NCBI RefSeq assembly: GCF_938045205.1
Contig: NZ_CALIMY010000054.1
Location: forward strand, 1-7,141
Origin: an uncultured Campylobacter sp.
GTDB lineage: Bacteria; Campylobacterota; Campylobacteria; Campylobacterales; Campylobacteraceae
Reading direction: 5' to 3'
Length of the DNA: 7,141 nt
Shown here: positions 1-6,130 of the stretch, in pieces
Position numbering within the stretch: position 1 is the stretch's first letter
Layout of the letters: each line of letters starts with the position of its first letter
Position numbers and translations under genes: made by a program
The notes under the pieces: generated by a model
The model's input: the letters and a program-made list of their open reading frames with translations, nothing else
Database searches by the model: none
What the model was told of the DNA's origin: nothing

Positions 1-1882
1 ATTTCAAGCCAAAGGTCTCTCCAAAATAAGGCTAAGCGAAAATAATAAACTAGCCTACGTAAAAGCCAAAAACGGTATGGTTATTTTAGATATTTCGTCG
101 GATAATATAAAAATGTTAGGCGAGTTTATAGGTATGGAGACCTTTAATCCGATAGAAAAAGGCGATATAGCTGTATACTCGGACAAATACGTTTTCATGT
201 CCGACTTCGCGGGTCTTCATGTGCTTGACGTGAGCGATCCGAAAAACATAAAAGAGGTTTATAAACGAGATAATTTCGGAGTCATTATAAATTTGCAAAT
301 TTCTGCCGATAAAAAATATCTATACGCAAACGAACTTCATACTCTTAATGTTTACGGCATCAAAAACATAGACGATATCGAGCATCTGAATAACTATACC
401 GTTAGTAATAGAATTTATACTTTTGATATCGGCGGGGATGACGAAATAATATATTTGTCTAGAAGCAAAGACGGCTCGGACGATACGGCTTTGCCGAGCA
501 TAGACGTCTTAGATATTTCCGGCGGATTTGAGCCTACCCGCCTAAAAAGCTATTATATGCCAGAGGCTGATGATGTAAATTCGGCGCTACCTTTAGACGA
601 ACGCCGCATGATTATATCTTTGGTGTCCGATTTTAAAGGTTTTATAAGCGTTATAAAAAATAACGATGATACAAATACTTTAACAGAAGAACCCATAAAA
701 AATGAGATAGGAAGCAAAGAGCTAGAGGATTCAAGTAAAAATATAGACAAATCAAAGCCTGTTTGGGATCTGCCTTTTTCTCAAAACGGCTTTTCGTCTA
801 TCAATATGGCCGTATCTACCGACGACGGATATATATTGGCCGGAGAATACGAAAGCGGTAGAAGCCCCGATCTTTTTATGAAGGTTGATAAGAGCGGGCG
901 CGAAATTTGGAGAAAAATAATCGATAAAAGCTTCATCGGAAGAGGAAATTTAATAGCAGCCCAGATGCAAAGCTACTACGTATTAGGAAACGAAGAGGCG
1001 GCCTACATCGTAGATAAGGCGACATATAAAATCTCAAATACGCTTCCTCGCGCCCTAAAACAGATAGCTCCGACGGATAATGATGAATTTGTGGCGTGCG
1101 ATTATGGAAATAATATATTTAGAATGGATAAAAACGCAAAAATAATCTGGGAGAAACCGATCGACGTTTCGCATCTGCCAGATACTTTTTATAACAGTTA
1201 CATTTACGATAGAACATCCCCGGATAAGCAACCGGAGGTAAAGAAAATTAAAGAACCGAAAGATGGTCTTATAAAGATATTAAAAACGAGTGACGGAGGT
1301 TTTATTCTGGTCGTAAAAAATCTAGGAATTCTTAAATTTAACCCGGACGGAAACCTTATATTTGAAACCAAAATAGATATGCGCGGGTATTTTTTAAAAG
1401 ATATGATCGAGAGCGACGACGGCTCGATTTTGATGTTATTTGAAACAAGCAATACCGTTGATATTATAAAGCTAAATGGCCGAGGCGAGCTTATAAAAAA
1501 ATCGACCGTTTATCAAAGTAAAGATTCATTTTATCTAGCCTCTATCGCCAAATATAAGGAAGGTAAATATTTAATAGGGCTTAAGTTATCAAAAGATGAT
1601 CACCTGCTGCTTCTTGAAATAGACGGCGAAAACAATGTAACGGATCAAAAATATATAGACAATCTCGGAAAATATGTAACCTTTCATAATCTACTAAATA
1701 TACCGGACAGGGGCGTGTTGGTCGCGGGACGTAGAACATATACAAAAATAAGACCGCCTGAATATATAGGAGGCGAGCTAGTAAAACTCTCCGACTACCA
1801 TATAGAAGAAGCCTATATGTTTATAGTAAATTTTCACCAAAAGCTAAGCGAGCAAAATTTTAGCGCCGAAGATAGAGAATAA
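1..1882 (+). CDS. LVIVD-repeat / two-domain beta-propeller protein, 5'-truncated by the window
   Basis: The frame is open from base 2, and its first 25 codons already fit a propeller blade (KLAYVKAKNGMVILDIS spans the ATG at 77). That ATG is therefore internal and the true start and any signal peptide lie upstream. Counting from it gives 601 residues. Residues 1-192 carry LVIVD-type blades: GMVILDIS at the start, GLHVLDVSDPKNI (46-58), LHTLNVYGIKNIDDI (87-101) and IDVLDIS (142-148). A charged, Asn/Asp/Lys-rich linker follows (about 193-229). Residues 230-590 form a second repeat set of 'DDGYILAGE ... KVDKSGREIW' type, with echoes at DGGFIL (406-411), NPDGNLIF (422-429), DDGSILML (447-454) and KLNGRGELI (464-472). 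LVIVD proteins are generally found outside the cytoplasm and are thought to be binding scaffolds; no catalytic motif is visible. Heavy ATA/TTA/AAA codon use makes it AT-richer than the downstream genes. The ligand is unknown. Confidence 0.85.
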   Translation, partial: FQAKGLSKIRLSENNKLAYVKAKNGMVILDISSDNIKMLGEFIGMETFNPIEKGDIAVYSDKYVFMSDFAGLHVLDVSDPKNIKEVYKRDNFGVIINLQISADKKYLYANELHTLNVYGIKNIDDIEHLNNYTVSNRIYTFDIGGDDEIIYLSRSKDGSDDTALPSIDVLDISGGFEPTRLKSYYMPEADDVNSALPLDERRMIISLVSDFKGFISVIKNNDDTNTLTEEPIKNEIGSKELEDSSKNIDKSKPVWDLPFSQNGFSSINMAVSTDDGYILAGEYESGRSPDLFMKVDKSGREIWRKIIDKSFIGRGNLIAAQMQSYYVLGNEEAAYIVDKATYKISNTLPRALKQIAPTDNDEFVACDYGNNIFRMDKNAKIIWEKPIDVSHLPDTFYNSYIYDRTSPDKQPEVKKIKEPKDGLIKILKTSDGGFILVVKNLGILKFNPDGNLIFETKIDMRGYFLKDMIESDDGSILMLFETSNTVDIIKLNGRGELIKKSTVYQSKDSFYLASIAKYKEGKYLIGLKLSKDDHLLLLEIDGENNVTDQKYIDNLGKYVTFHNLLNIPDRGVLVAGRRTYTKIRPPEYIGGELVKLSDYHIEEAYMFIVNFHQKLSEQNFSAEDRE

Positions 1883-1926
1883 AGCGCCAAATTAGCGTCT
1901 AAATTTAATGAAAGGGCTTTGACGAG

Positions 1927-2100
1927 ATGACCTACGCCGTATGGTTTATAAGAGGCATAAAAATAATCAGCATACGAGGCAAAATTAGCGGCGTTAAATT
2001 CGGGGTGGGATTTTTATATGCACGAAGGGATATAGATTTTTTGCAAAATTTTATATCCGAAAAGCTCGCTGAAATTTCAAAAGCCGAAGCGAGCGAGTAA
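1927..2100 (+). CDS. Possible small protein, 57 aa, unknown
   Basis: ATG to TAA gives 57 codons (begins MTYAVWFIRGIKIISIRGK, ends EISKAEASE), starting 44 bp after the propeller gene on the same strand. The N-terminal half is basic and hydrophobic (residues 4-31). The C-terminal half looks like an amphipathic helix (DIDFLQNFISEKLAEI). A purine-rich stretch, GAAAGGG, lies about 13 bases upstream, with a weak ACGAG just before the ATG, so the ribosome site is mediocre. I recognise no family. Favouring a real gene are its position, strand and a sensible residue mix that switches from basic-hydrophobic to acidic-helical. Against it are its length, weak SD and the absence of any homology I can name. 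It could also be a remnant of a longer gene. Confidence 0.4.
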   Translation: MTYAVWFIRGIKIISIRGKISGVKFGVGFLYARRDIDFLQNFISEKLAEISKAEASE

Positions 2101-2194
2101 AATTCTTGAGCTTGATTTAACGCTAAAAATATCTAAATTTTCCCTAAATCCGTGGCCGCAAAAGGTTGCGACAAAAAGCGACAAAGCCGTGAAA

Positions 2195-2304
2195 ATTTAT
2201 GACAAGTTGCGGCGAAGCGGCGCAATGATTGTGCGAGCAGCAGCTGTGCATTTATGACAAGCCGTAGCGAAGCGGCGGCAACGAGTGCGCGACAAGTGCG
2301 CGCA
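2195..2304. repeat. Degenerate 55-bp tandem duplication
   Basis: Two adjacent copies lie at 2195-2249 and 2250-2304. Both begin ATTTATGACAAG, and both carry GCGAAGCGGCG at the same offset (2212-2222 and 2267-2277, exactly 55 bp apart). The rest is diverged but similar in composition (ATTGTGCG against AGTGCGCG). In each copy GCGAAGC sits near the centre of a short GC-rich inverted repeat (TTGCG...CGCAA in copy 1, GCCG...CGGC in copy 2). Copy 2 also contains AGTGCGCG twice at an 11-bp offset (2284 and 2295). Neither copy encodes a usable reading frame. Confidence 0.6.
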
Positions 2305-2410
2305 AGCCCAAAAAGACAAGCCGGGTACTTAAAATTTAACTCGCGATTTTAAAATCCTAAATTCCAAATCGCTCCGCCAAAATTTAGCCTATTTTTTACC
2401 TAAAATTTCG

Positions 2411-2441
2411 TAAAATTACGACTTTAAATTTTCAAAAAGGA
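2411..2441 (+). promoter_or_regulatory. Likely -10 box and ribosome site of the transporter gene
   Basis: TAAAAT at 2411-2416 sits in an AT-rich tract 30 bases before the start codon and resembles the TAWAAT -10 element of Campylobacter sigma-70 promoters, which lack a conserved -35. AAGGA at 2437-2441 is a good Shine-Dalgarno five bases before the ATG at 2447. The ribosome site is firm; the -10 assignment is tentative, because AT-rich words of this kind are common here. Confidence 0.4.
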
Positions 2442-2446
2442 CGCAG

Positions 2447-3340
2447 ATGAATAAAAGTTTGGAATTTAGAGCCGACATCGGAATGCTCTTCGTAGCGATC
2501 GCTTTTGGACTCGGGTATCTGCCCACCTCGCAGGCACTTACGAGCAACAACGTCTTCGTGCTACTATTTTGGCGCTTTTTCGCCGCAAGCATCATCGCAG
2601 GCGCGATATTTTTCCCAAAGCTCAAGGCCATAACTTCGCGCGAGATCAAGCACGGCGCAGTGCTTAGCCTGTTTTTATTCGCGGGTTTTACGTCGCAGAC
2701 CTTCGCCTTTAAATTTGCGCAAAGCTCCTCCGTGGCGTTCATCATCGGCCTAAACGTCGCGCTCGTGCCCTTCATCGCCGCAGCGCTGTTTAGGCATAAA
2801 ATTTACTCCTACGCCTACGCTGGCATCGCGCTTGCGATCGCTGGGCTCTATCTCATCGGCGATACGCAGCTTGGGCTCGGCAAGGGCGAAGCGCTGGCGC
2901 TAGTCTGCGCGTGCGCGTATTCGTTTCACATCGTGCTGACCAACCGCTTCGTGCAAAGCTGCGACGTAGCGGGCATCGCCTACGTACAGATCCTCTGCCT
3001 AAGCGCGCTTTGCTGCTTCGCGACGATCTTTTTTGAAAGAGTCAGCATCGTGCCGGTGATGGATAAAAGCTTTTTCGTCGCGATGGCGGTGATCTGCCTG
3101 CTGGGAACGGTTTTTGGCTTTTTTGCGCAGGCTTTGATGCAAAAATACACGACGCCCGTAAAAACCGCTCTGTTTTTCACGCTAGAGCCCGTAACGGCGG
3201 GCATTATGGGGGTATTCGTAGGCGGCGAAAGGCTAAACGCGATGCAAATTTTAGGCGCGACGCTCATCCTCGCAGGCGTCTTGATAAGCGAGATCGGAAG
3301 CTACCTCAGCGCGAAACGGAGCAGATCCGCAGACGTTTGA
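2447..3340 (+). CDS. DMT-superfamily transporter (EamA family)
   Basis: A 297-residue inner-membrane permease with the size and architecture of ten-helix EamA drug/metabolite transporters. Hydrophobic segments appear at about residues 11-27, 35-53, 70-88, 95-113, 121-138, 147-165, 176-196, 209-229, 238-259 and 265-284, in two five-helix halves. The first half includes the FWRFFAAS stretch (41-48), matching the family's 'rf..a' pattern at the end of helix 2. The second half ends with the EamA signature FTLEPVTAGIMGVFVGGERL (244-263) followed by QILGATLILAGVLI (267-280). A short basic tail (AKRSRSADV) should face the cytoplasm. Family members export metabolites, amino acids or drugs, and the substrate cannot be read from sequence. 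AAGGA five bases upstream fixes the start. It appears to be a single-gene unit, flanked by long non-coding stretches. GC-rich codons contrast with the AT-rich first gene. Confidence 0.9.
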   Translation: MNKSLEFRADIGMLFVAIAFGLGYLPTSQALTSNNVFVLLFWRFFAASIIAGAIFFPKLKAITSREIKHGAVLSLFLFAGFTSQTFAFKFAQSSSVAFIIGLNVALVPFIAAALFRHKIYSYAYAGIALAIAGLYLIGDTQLGLGKGEALALVCACAYSFHIVLTNRFVQSCDVAGIAYVQILCLSALCCFATIFFERVSIVPVMDKSFFVAMAVICLLGTVFGFFAQALMQKYTTPVKTALFFTLEPVTAGIMGVFVGGERLNAMQILGATLILAGVLISEIGSYLSAKRSRSADV

Positions 3341-3343
3341 TTT

Positions 3344-3370
3344 TGCGGCGTTATAAAATTCCGTGCCGCA
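3344..3370 (+). terminator. Weak candidate terminator hairpin after the transporter gene
   Basis: TGCGGC (3344-3349) pairs with GCCGCA (3365-3370) just past the transporter stop codon, and two G-U pairs may extend the stem. It is followed by TAAATTT rather than a clean T run, so intrinsic termination is only possible. Confidence 0.25.
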
Positions 3371-3528
3371 TAAATTTACACGCAGAATTTCGCGCTGCAT
3401 AAAATTCTACGTCTTAAAATTTCGCGGTGAAATTCTGCGCCATGCAAAATTCTATATCGCGCGGAATTTTGCGGCGTCTCTTGCAAGGATACGTTAAAAT
3501 TCCACGACAAAATTTCGTATTAAAATTT
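3355..3528. repeat. Quasi-periodic AAAATT array
   Basis: Eleven AAAATT/GAATTT-type cores begin at about 3355, 3372, 3385, 3401, 3417, 3429, 3446, 3464, 3496, 3509 and 3522. The steps are 12-18 bp, with one double-length gap. Between them lie short GC-rich spacers built of CCG, GCGC and ACG words. Two inverted repeats are embedded: CGCAGAATTTC (3381-3391) with GAAATTCTGCG (3429-3439), and GCAAAATTC (3444-3452) with GAATTTTGC (3464-3472) around an 11-base loop. It is non-coding and lies between the transporter and the VWA gene. Confidence 0.55.
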
Positions 3529-3583
3529 ACGTAGCAGGGGCGTGCGGCAAAGCTTTAGCGATAAAATTTCATTGATTAAGCGA

Positions 3584-3618
3584 TACAATAGTAAAATAAT
3601 GAAATTTTAACAAAGGAG
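3584..3618 (+). promoter_or_regulatory. Likely promoter -10 and ribosome site of the VWA gene
   Basis: Two overlapping-range -10 candidates, TACAAT (3584-3589) and TAAAAT (3592-3597), lie 27-40 bases before the start codon. A TTGATT at 3572-3577 is badly spaced for a -35 element. AAGGAG (3613-3618) is a strong Shine-Dalgarno five bases before the ATG at 3624. Confidence 0.45.
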
Positions 3619-3623
3619 CCCCT

Positions 3624-4337
3624 ATGAAAAAAATCATCCTTCTTGTAGCCGCGCTTGCGGGCATAATGTTTGCCAAAAGCATAGAGCTCGCCACGCCGCT
3701 CGATAATAAAGACGGCGTAAATCACCTGGAATTGGTGCTGATCTTAGATAAATCAGGCTCGATGAGCGGGCTTGAGAGCGATACGATCGGCGGATTTAAC
3801 TCGATGATAGAAAAGGAGCGCAAAGAGGGCATCGACGCCAGCGTCACGACCGTGCTTTTCGATACGAAATTTAATGTCATCCACGACCGCACGCCGCTTA
3901 AGAAGGTCGAAAATCTAACGTCTAAAGAGTACTACGCCGGCGGCAACACCGCGCTACTTGACGCGATCGGCAGCACGATAGCGCGTATCGAGCGGGTGCC
4001 AGACATCTATGCCAAAAACAATCGCGTGCTTTTCGTCATCATCACCGACGGGCAGGAGAACTCAAGCCGCGAATACTCCAAAGCGCAGATCAAAAAGATG
4101 ATTAGCGACAAGCAGGAAAAATACGACTGGGAATTTATCTTTTTAGGCGCTAATATTGACGCCGCGAGCGAAGCGCAAAGCATCGGCATCAGAAGCGAAA
4201 ACGCCCTAAAATACGAGAATTCCAAAGAGGGCGTGAGTAAAAATTTCGAAGCGGCGGCCGAGATATCCAAAGACGTAGCGACCGACAATAAAGCAAACTC
4301 GAAATGGCGCGACAAGGTGCTACAAGATAAAAAATAG
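3624..4337 (+). CDS. Exported von Willebrand factor A domain protein
   Basis: A 237-residue protein beginning with a typical Sec signal peptide (MKK, then hydrophobic 4-16, probable cleavage after FA at residue 17), so the mature protein should be periplasmic or secreted. Residues about 35-190 form a VWA fold. The metal-ion-dependent adhesion site is complete: D42-K-S44-G-S46, T109 in GGNTALLDA (106-114) and D142 in ITDGQENSS (140-148). The C-terminal part of the domain reads YDWEFIFLGANIDA (167-180), a stretch typical of small stand-alone VWA proteins that are usually cytoplasmic. The tail (190-237) is charged and probably helical, with no membrane anchor. VWA domains bind partner proteins through a Mg/Mn ion, and no partner gene is adjacent. 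AAGGAG sets the start. The gene stands alone between two long non-coding regions. Confidence 0.88.
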   Translation: MKKIILLVAALAGIMFAKSIELATPLDNKDGVNHLELVLILDKSGSMSGLESDTIGGFNSMIEKERKEGIDASVTTVLFDTKFNVIHDRTPLKKVENLTSKEYYAGGNTALLDAIGSTIARIERVPDIYAKNNRVLFVIITDGQENSSREYSKAQIKKMISDKQEKYDWEFIFLGANIDAASEAQSIGIRSENALKYENSKEGVSKNFEAAAEISKDVATDNKANSKWRDKVLQDKK

Positions 4338-4594
4338 AAAATCTCGAGGCGAGGCGCGCTAGAAATGAAGTGTCGCTACGGAAACGAGCGGCGGCACTAA
4401 AATAGGCGGCGATGTGCAGCGTGCGGCACAAAACGAGCTTTAGTAAAAAACACGGGCGGCGGTGCGGAAACAGATAGTGTGCCGGGTCGCTTGCCAAAAA
4501 ATTTAACGCGAATATGTGCCGCAAGAAAAACGGAGCGCGCGAGGAATAAAACGGCGTGAAGCGGAGCCGAAAACTACGTGAGCCTAGCGGTACG

Positions 4595-4659
4595 GCGCGC
4601 GTATTGATTTTTACTCGACGCATTTTAAAATTTTATTTTGATTTTTTCATACAGCGCGC
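4595..4659. repeat. Inverted repeat flanking an AT-rich block
   Basis: GCGCGCGTAT (4595-4604) faces ATAC-A-GCGCGC (4649-4659), giving ten pairs with one bulged A. The 44-base interior is almost entirely A and T, including TTTTAAAATTTTATTTTG. The spacing is too wide for a terminator, so it may be a cruciform or protein-binding site, or chance in GC/AT mosaic DNA. Confidence 0.4.
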
Positions 4660-4701
4660 GATATTGCTTTTGCCGGCGTTGCTTTGTTGCGGCAAGAAAT
4701 T

Positions 4702-4752
4702 TGCTCGCCAAATTTAAACGCTTCGCGAAGGGAGCCGAATTTGCAGCGAGCA
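4702..4752. repeat. Long imperfect stem-loop in the gap
   Basis: TGCTCGC (4702-4708) pairs with GCGAGCA (4746-4752). After a two-base bulge (4744-4745), CAAATTT (4709-4715) pairs with GAATTTG (4737-4743), the last being a G-T wobble. That makes 13 Watson-Crick pairs plus one wobble. The interior contains the perfect 10-base palindrome CTTCGCGAAG (4721-4730). A smaller hairpin sits just upstream (4668-4675 with 4690-4697). No T run follows, so it is not a classical terminator. Confidence 0.55.
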
Positions 4753-4835
4753 GGCCGCTATTTCGCAAGCAGTGTTAAATTTACGGCGCGCAAATTCCGT
4801 TTGCACAGGCGACACGTAAATTTTGCCCTTTGCAA

Positions 4836-4863
4836 GCGGCGCTAAATTTTAAAATTTCGCCGC
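4836..4863. repeat. Stem-loop upstream of the D-amino-acid enzyme gene
   Basis: GCGGCG (4836-4841) pairs with CGCCGC (4858-4863). After a two-base bulge (CT), the 14-base palindrome AAATTTTAAAATTT (4844-4857) adds five A-T pairs around a TTAA tetraloop. It lies 67 bases before the start codon. It could be a leader structure, an operator or a termination hairpin; nothing identifies a known riboswitch. Confidence 0.45.
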
Positions 4864-4917
4864 CGCAAAACGGGCGCAGCTACTAAGCGCGACTGTATTA
4901 ATTTCGTAAATTTAACG

Positions 4918-4926
4918 AGGAGGTGA
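4918..4926 (+). promoter_or_regulatory. Near-ideal Shine-Dalgarno for the D-amino-acid enzyme
   Basis: AGGAGGTGA is a nine-base match to the 16S anti-SD tail. GGAGG ends seven bases before the ATG at 4931 and ten before the in-frame ATG at 4934, which favours 4931. Confidence 0.75.
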
Positions 4927-4930
4927 GCTT

Positions 4931-6037
4931 ATGATGGTATCAGAGATCGACACGCCGGCGTTGCTGATTGATCGCGAAATCGTGCTTCGCAACCTGCAAA
5001 AGATGCAAAACTACGCAGACGCCGCGGGCGTGAGCCTGCGCCCGCACACCAAAACGCACAAAATTCCCTATTTCGCGAAGCTGCAAGAAAGTCTCGGCGC
5101 TGCGGGTATCACGGTCGCCAAAACGGGCGAAGCCGAGATCATGGCGGCAAACGGGCTGAAAGATATATTTATCGCAAACGAGATCGTGGGCGAGCTAAAA
5201 TTTCAGCGCATCGTCGCGCTTTTGCGCGCGGGGATAAACTTAAGCTTCGGCATCGACAGCATAGAGCAGGCGAGCCTGATAGAGCGCGCCTTTGAGCGCA
5301 GCGGCGCAAAGGCCTGCGTGCTTGCCGAGATCGAAGTGGGCGAAAACCGCTCTGGCTTCGTAGAAAAGCAGGATTTCGCGGCGTTTATAAAATTTCTAAA
5401 AAGCTGTAAAAATATAGAATTCCGCGGCGTATTCTCCCACGACGGCCACTCCTACAAGGCCGCCGATAAGAGCGAATGCGAGCGCATCCACCTAGCCGCG
5501 CAGCGCCGCACGCTGGAGTTTGCGGATATCGCGCGCGAGCTGGCTCTGCCTGCACGCGTCGTTAGTATCGGCTCGACGCCATCGCTCATCAACGATTTTG
5601 AAATTTTAAAAGGCGTCACCGAGATCCGCCCGGGCACCTATATCTTTATGGATGCCTCGCAGGCGCAGGCATACGGCGATTATTCGATGAACGCCGCAAG
5701 CATCCTTACGACCGTCATCAGCAGACCTACGGCGGATCGCATCATCACCGACGTCGGCGCCAAGGGGCTCACGCAGCAAAGGCGCACTGAGGGCTTTACG
5801 GCAACGCCGGGGCTCGGGCGCATAAAGGGCACAGATGTGTGGATAAATGGCATTTACGACGAGCATGCGATCATCTACGACAGAGCGCTGCGAGACGCCG
5901 TGCGCGTGGGCGATCGGCTCGAAATTTATCCAAACCACATCTGCCCCGTCGTAAATTTACACGAGTTCGCCTACCTCGTTAGCGGCGGCGAGGTCATAGA
6001 AAAGATCCCCGTGCTATGCAGAGGCAAGCTGCAATGA
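4931..6037 (+). CDS. D-serine dehydratase / D-threonine aldolase family PLP enzyme
   Basis: A 368-residue, apparently full-length fold-type III PLP enzyme (alanine racemase-like N-terminal barrel plus C-terminal beta domain). The start matches the family opening, EIDTPALLID (5-14). The PLP-binding lysine is K41 in RPHTKTHK (37-44). Cofactor-site stretches follow: EVGENRSG (135-142), SHDGHSY (169-175), VSIGSTPS (211-218) and EIRPGTYIFMDA (231-242). The C-terminal metal pair is H336-x-C338 in YPNHICPVVNLHE. In characterised relatives His-x-Cys holds Zn2+ in eukaryotic-type D-serine dehydratases, whereas D-threonine aldolase uses His-x-Asp. That leans towards dehydration of D-serine or a beta-hydroxy D-amino acid to an oxo-acid and ammonia, but substrate cannot be settled from sequence. 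It is cytoplasmic, with no signal peptide. It is probably translated efficiently, given the strong SD, and is the only gene in its apparent unit. Confidence 0.9.
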   Translation: MMVSEIDTPALLIDREIVLRNLQKMQNYADAAGVSLRPHTKTHKIPYFAKLQESLGAAGITVAKTGEAEIMAANGLKDIFIANEIVGELKFQRIVALLRAGINLSFGIDSIEQASLIERAFERSGAKACVLAEIEVGENRSGFVEKQDFAAFIKFLKSCKNIEFRGVFSHDGHSYKAADKSECERIHLAAQRRTLEFADIARELALPARVVSIGSTPSLINDFEILKGVTEIRPGTYIFMDASQAQAYGDYSMNAASILTTVISRPTADRIITDVGAKGLTQQRRTEGFTATPGLGRIKGTDVWINGIYDEHAIIYDRALRDAVRVGDRLEIYPNHICPVVNLHEFAYLVSGGEVIEKIPVLCRGKLQ

Positions 6038-6130
6038 GCGGGCAAATTTAAATGCGCGGTGAGATAAAATTTAGCCTCTAATCTAGGGCGCGGCCAAATT
6101 TAAGGCGCGAATTTATCGCCGCTCAGGCTA

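Larger units (their letters stand above)
2101..2446. other. Intergenic region with GACAAR words and tandem repeat
   Basis: No credible gene on either strand; open stretches are short and lack ribosome sites. The word GACAA(A/G) occurs six times on the plus strand (2170, 2180, 2201, 2256, 2291, 2315), three of these continuing as GACAAGCCG or GACAAAGCCG. Part of the stretch is a degenerate 55-bp tandem duplication (separate entry). The last 100 bases turn AT-rich and hold the likely promoter and ribosome site of the transporter gene. Confidence 0.7.
4338..4930. other. 593-bp gap without a credible gene; structured DNA
   Basis: Plus-strand openings are at most about 20 codons and lack ribosome sites (for example from 4364 and 4413). 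The long minus-strand frame here is rejected below. The first part (4338-4600) is purine- and GC-rich, with repeated GCGGCAC/GTGCGG/GCGGAGCCG words and a weak TGTGC...GCACA hairpin (4413-4430). A short AT-rich block follows (4605-4650), then three inverted repeats annotated separately. The last 40 bases hold the ribosome site of the next gene and a poor -10 candidate (TATTAA at 4896). It may be decayed coding DNA or contain an unrecognised RNA. Confidence 0.6.

Noticed and set aside
77..79. ATG at 77 as the true start of the propeller gene
   Set aside because: The upstream frame is open to the window edge and encodes the first half of the same repeat blade, and no ribosome site precedes the ATG.
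2416..3267. Minus-strand open frames opposite the transporter gene
   Set aside because: They are antisense to a well-supported EamA gene and have shadow-like composition without domain signal.
4189..4623. A 144-codon open frame on the minus strand across the end of the VWA gene and the gap
   Set aside because: It overlaps the VWA gene by about 150 bp antisense, is dominated by Arg, Ser and Phe as expected from the complement of GC-rich plus-strand codons, and has no recognisable motif or ribosome site.
5452..5938. Minus-strand open frames opposite the PLP enzyme
   Set aside because: Antisense to conserved catalytic segments of the enzyme; the residue mix reflects the complement of GC-rich codons.
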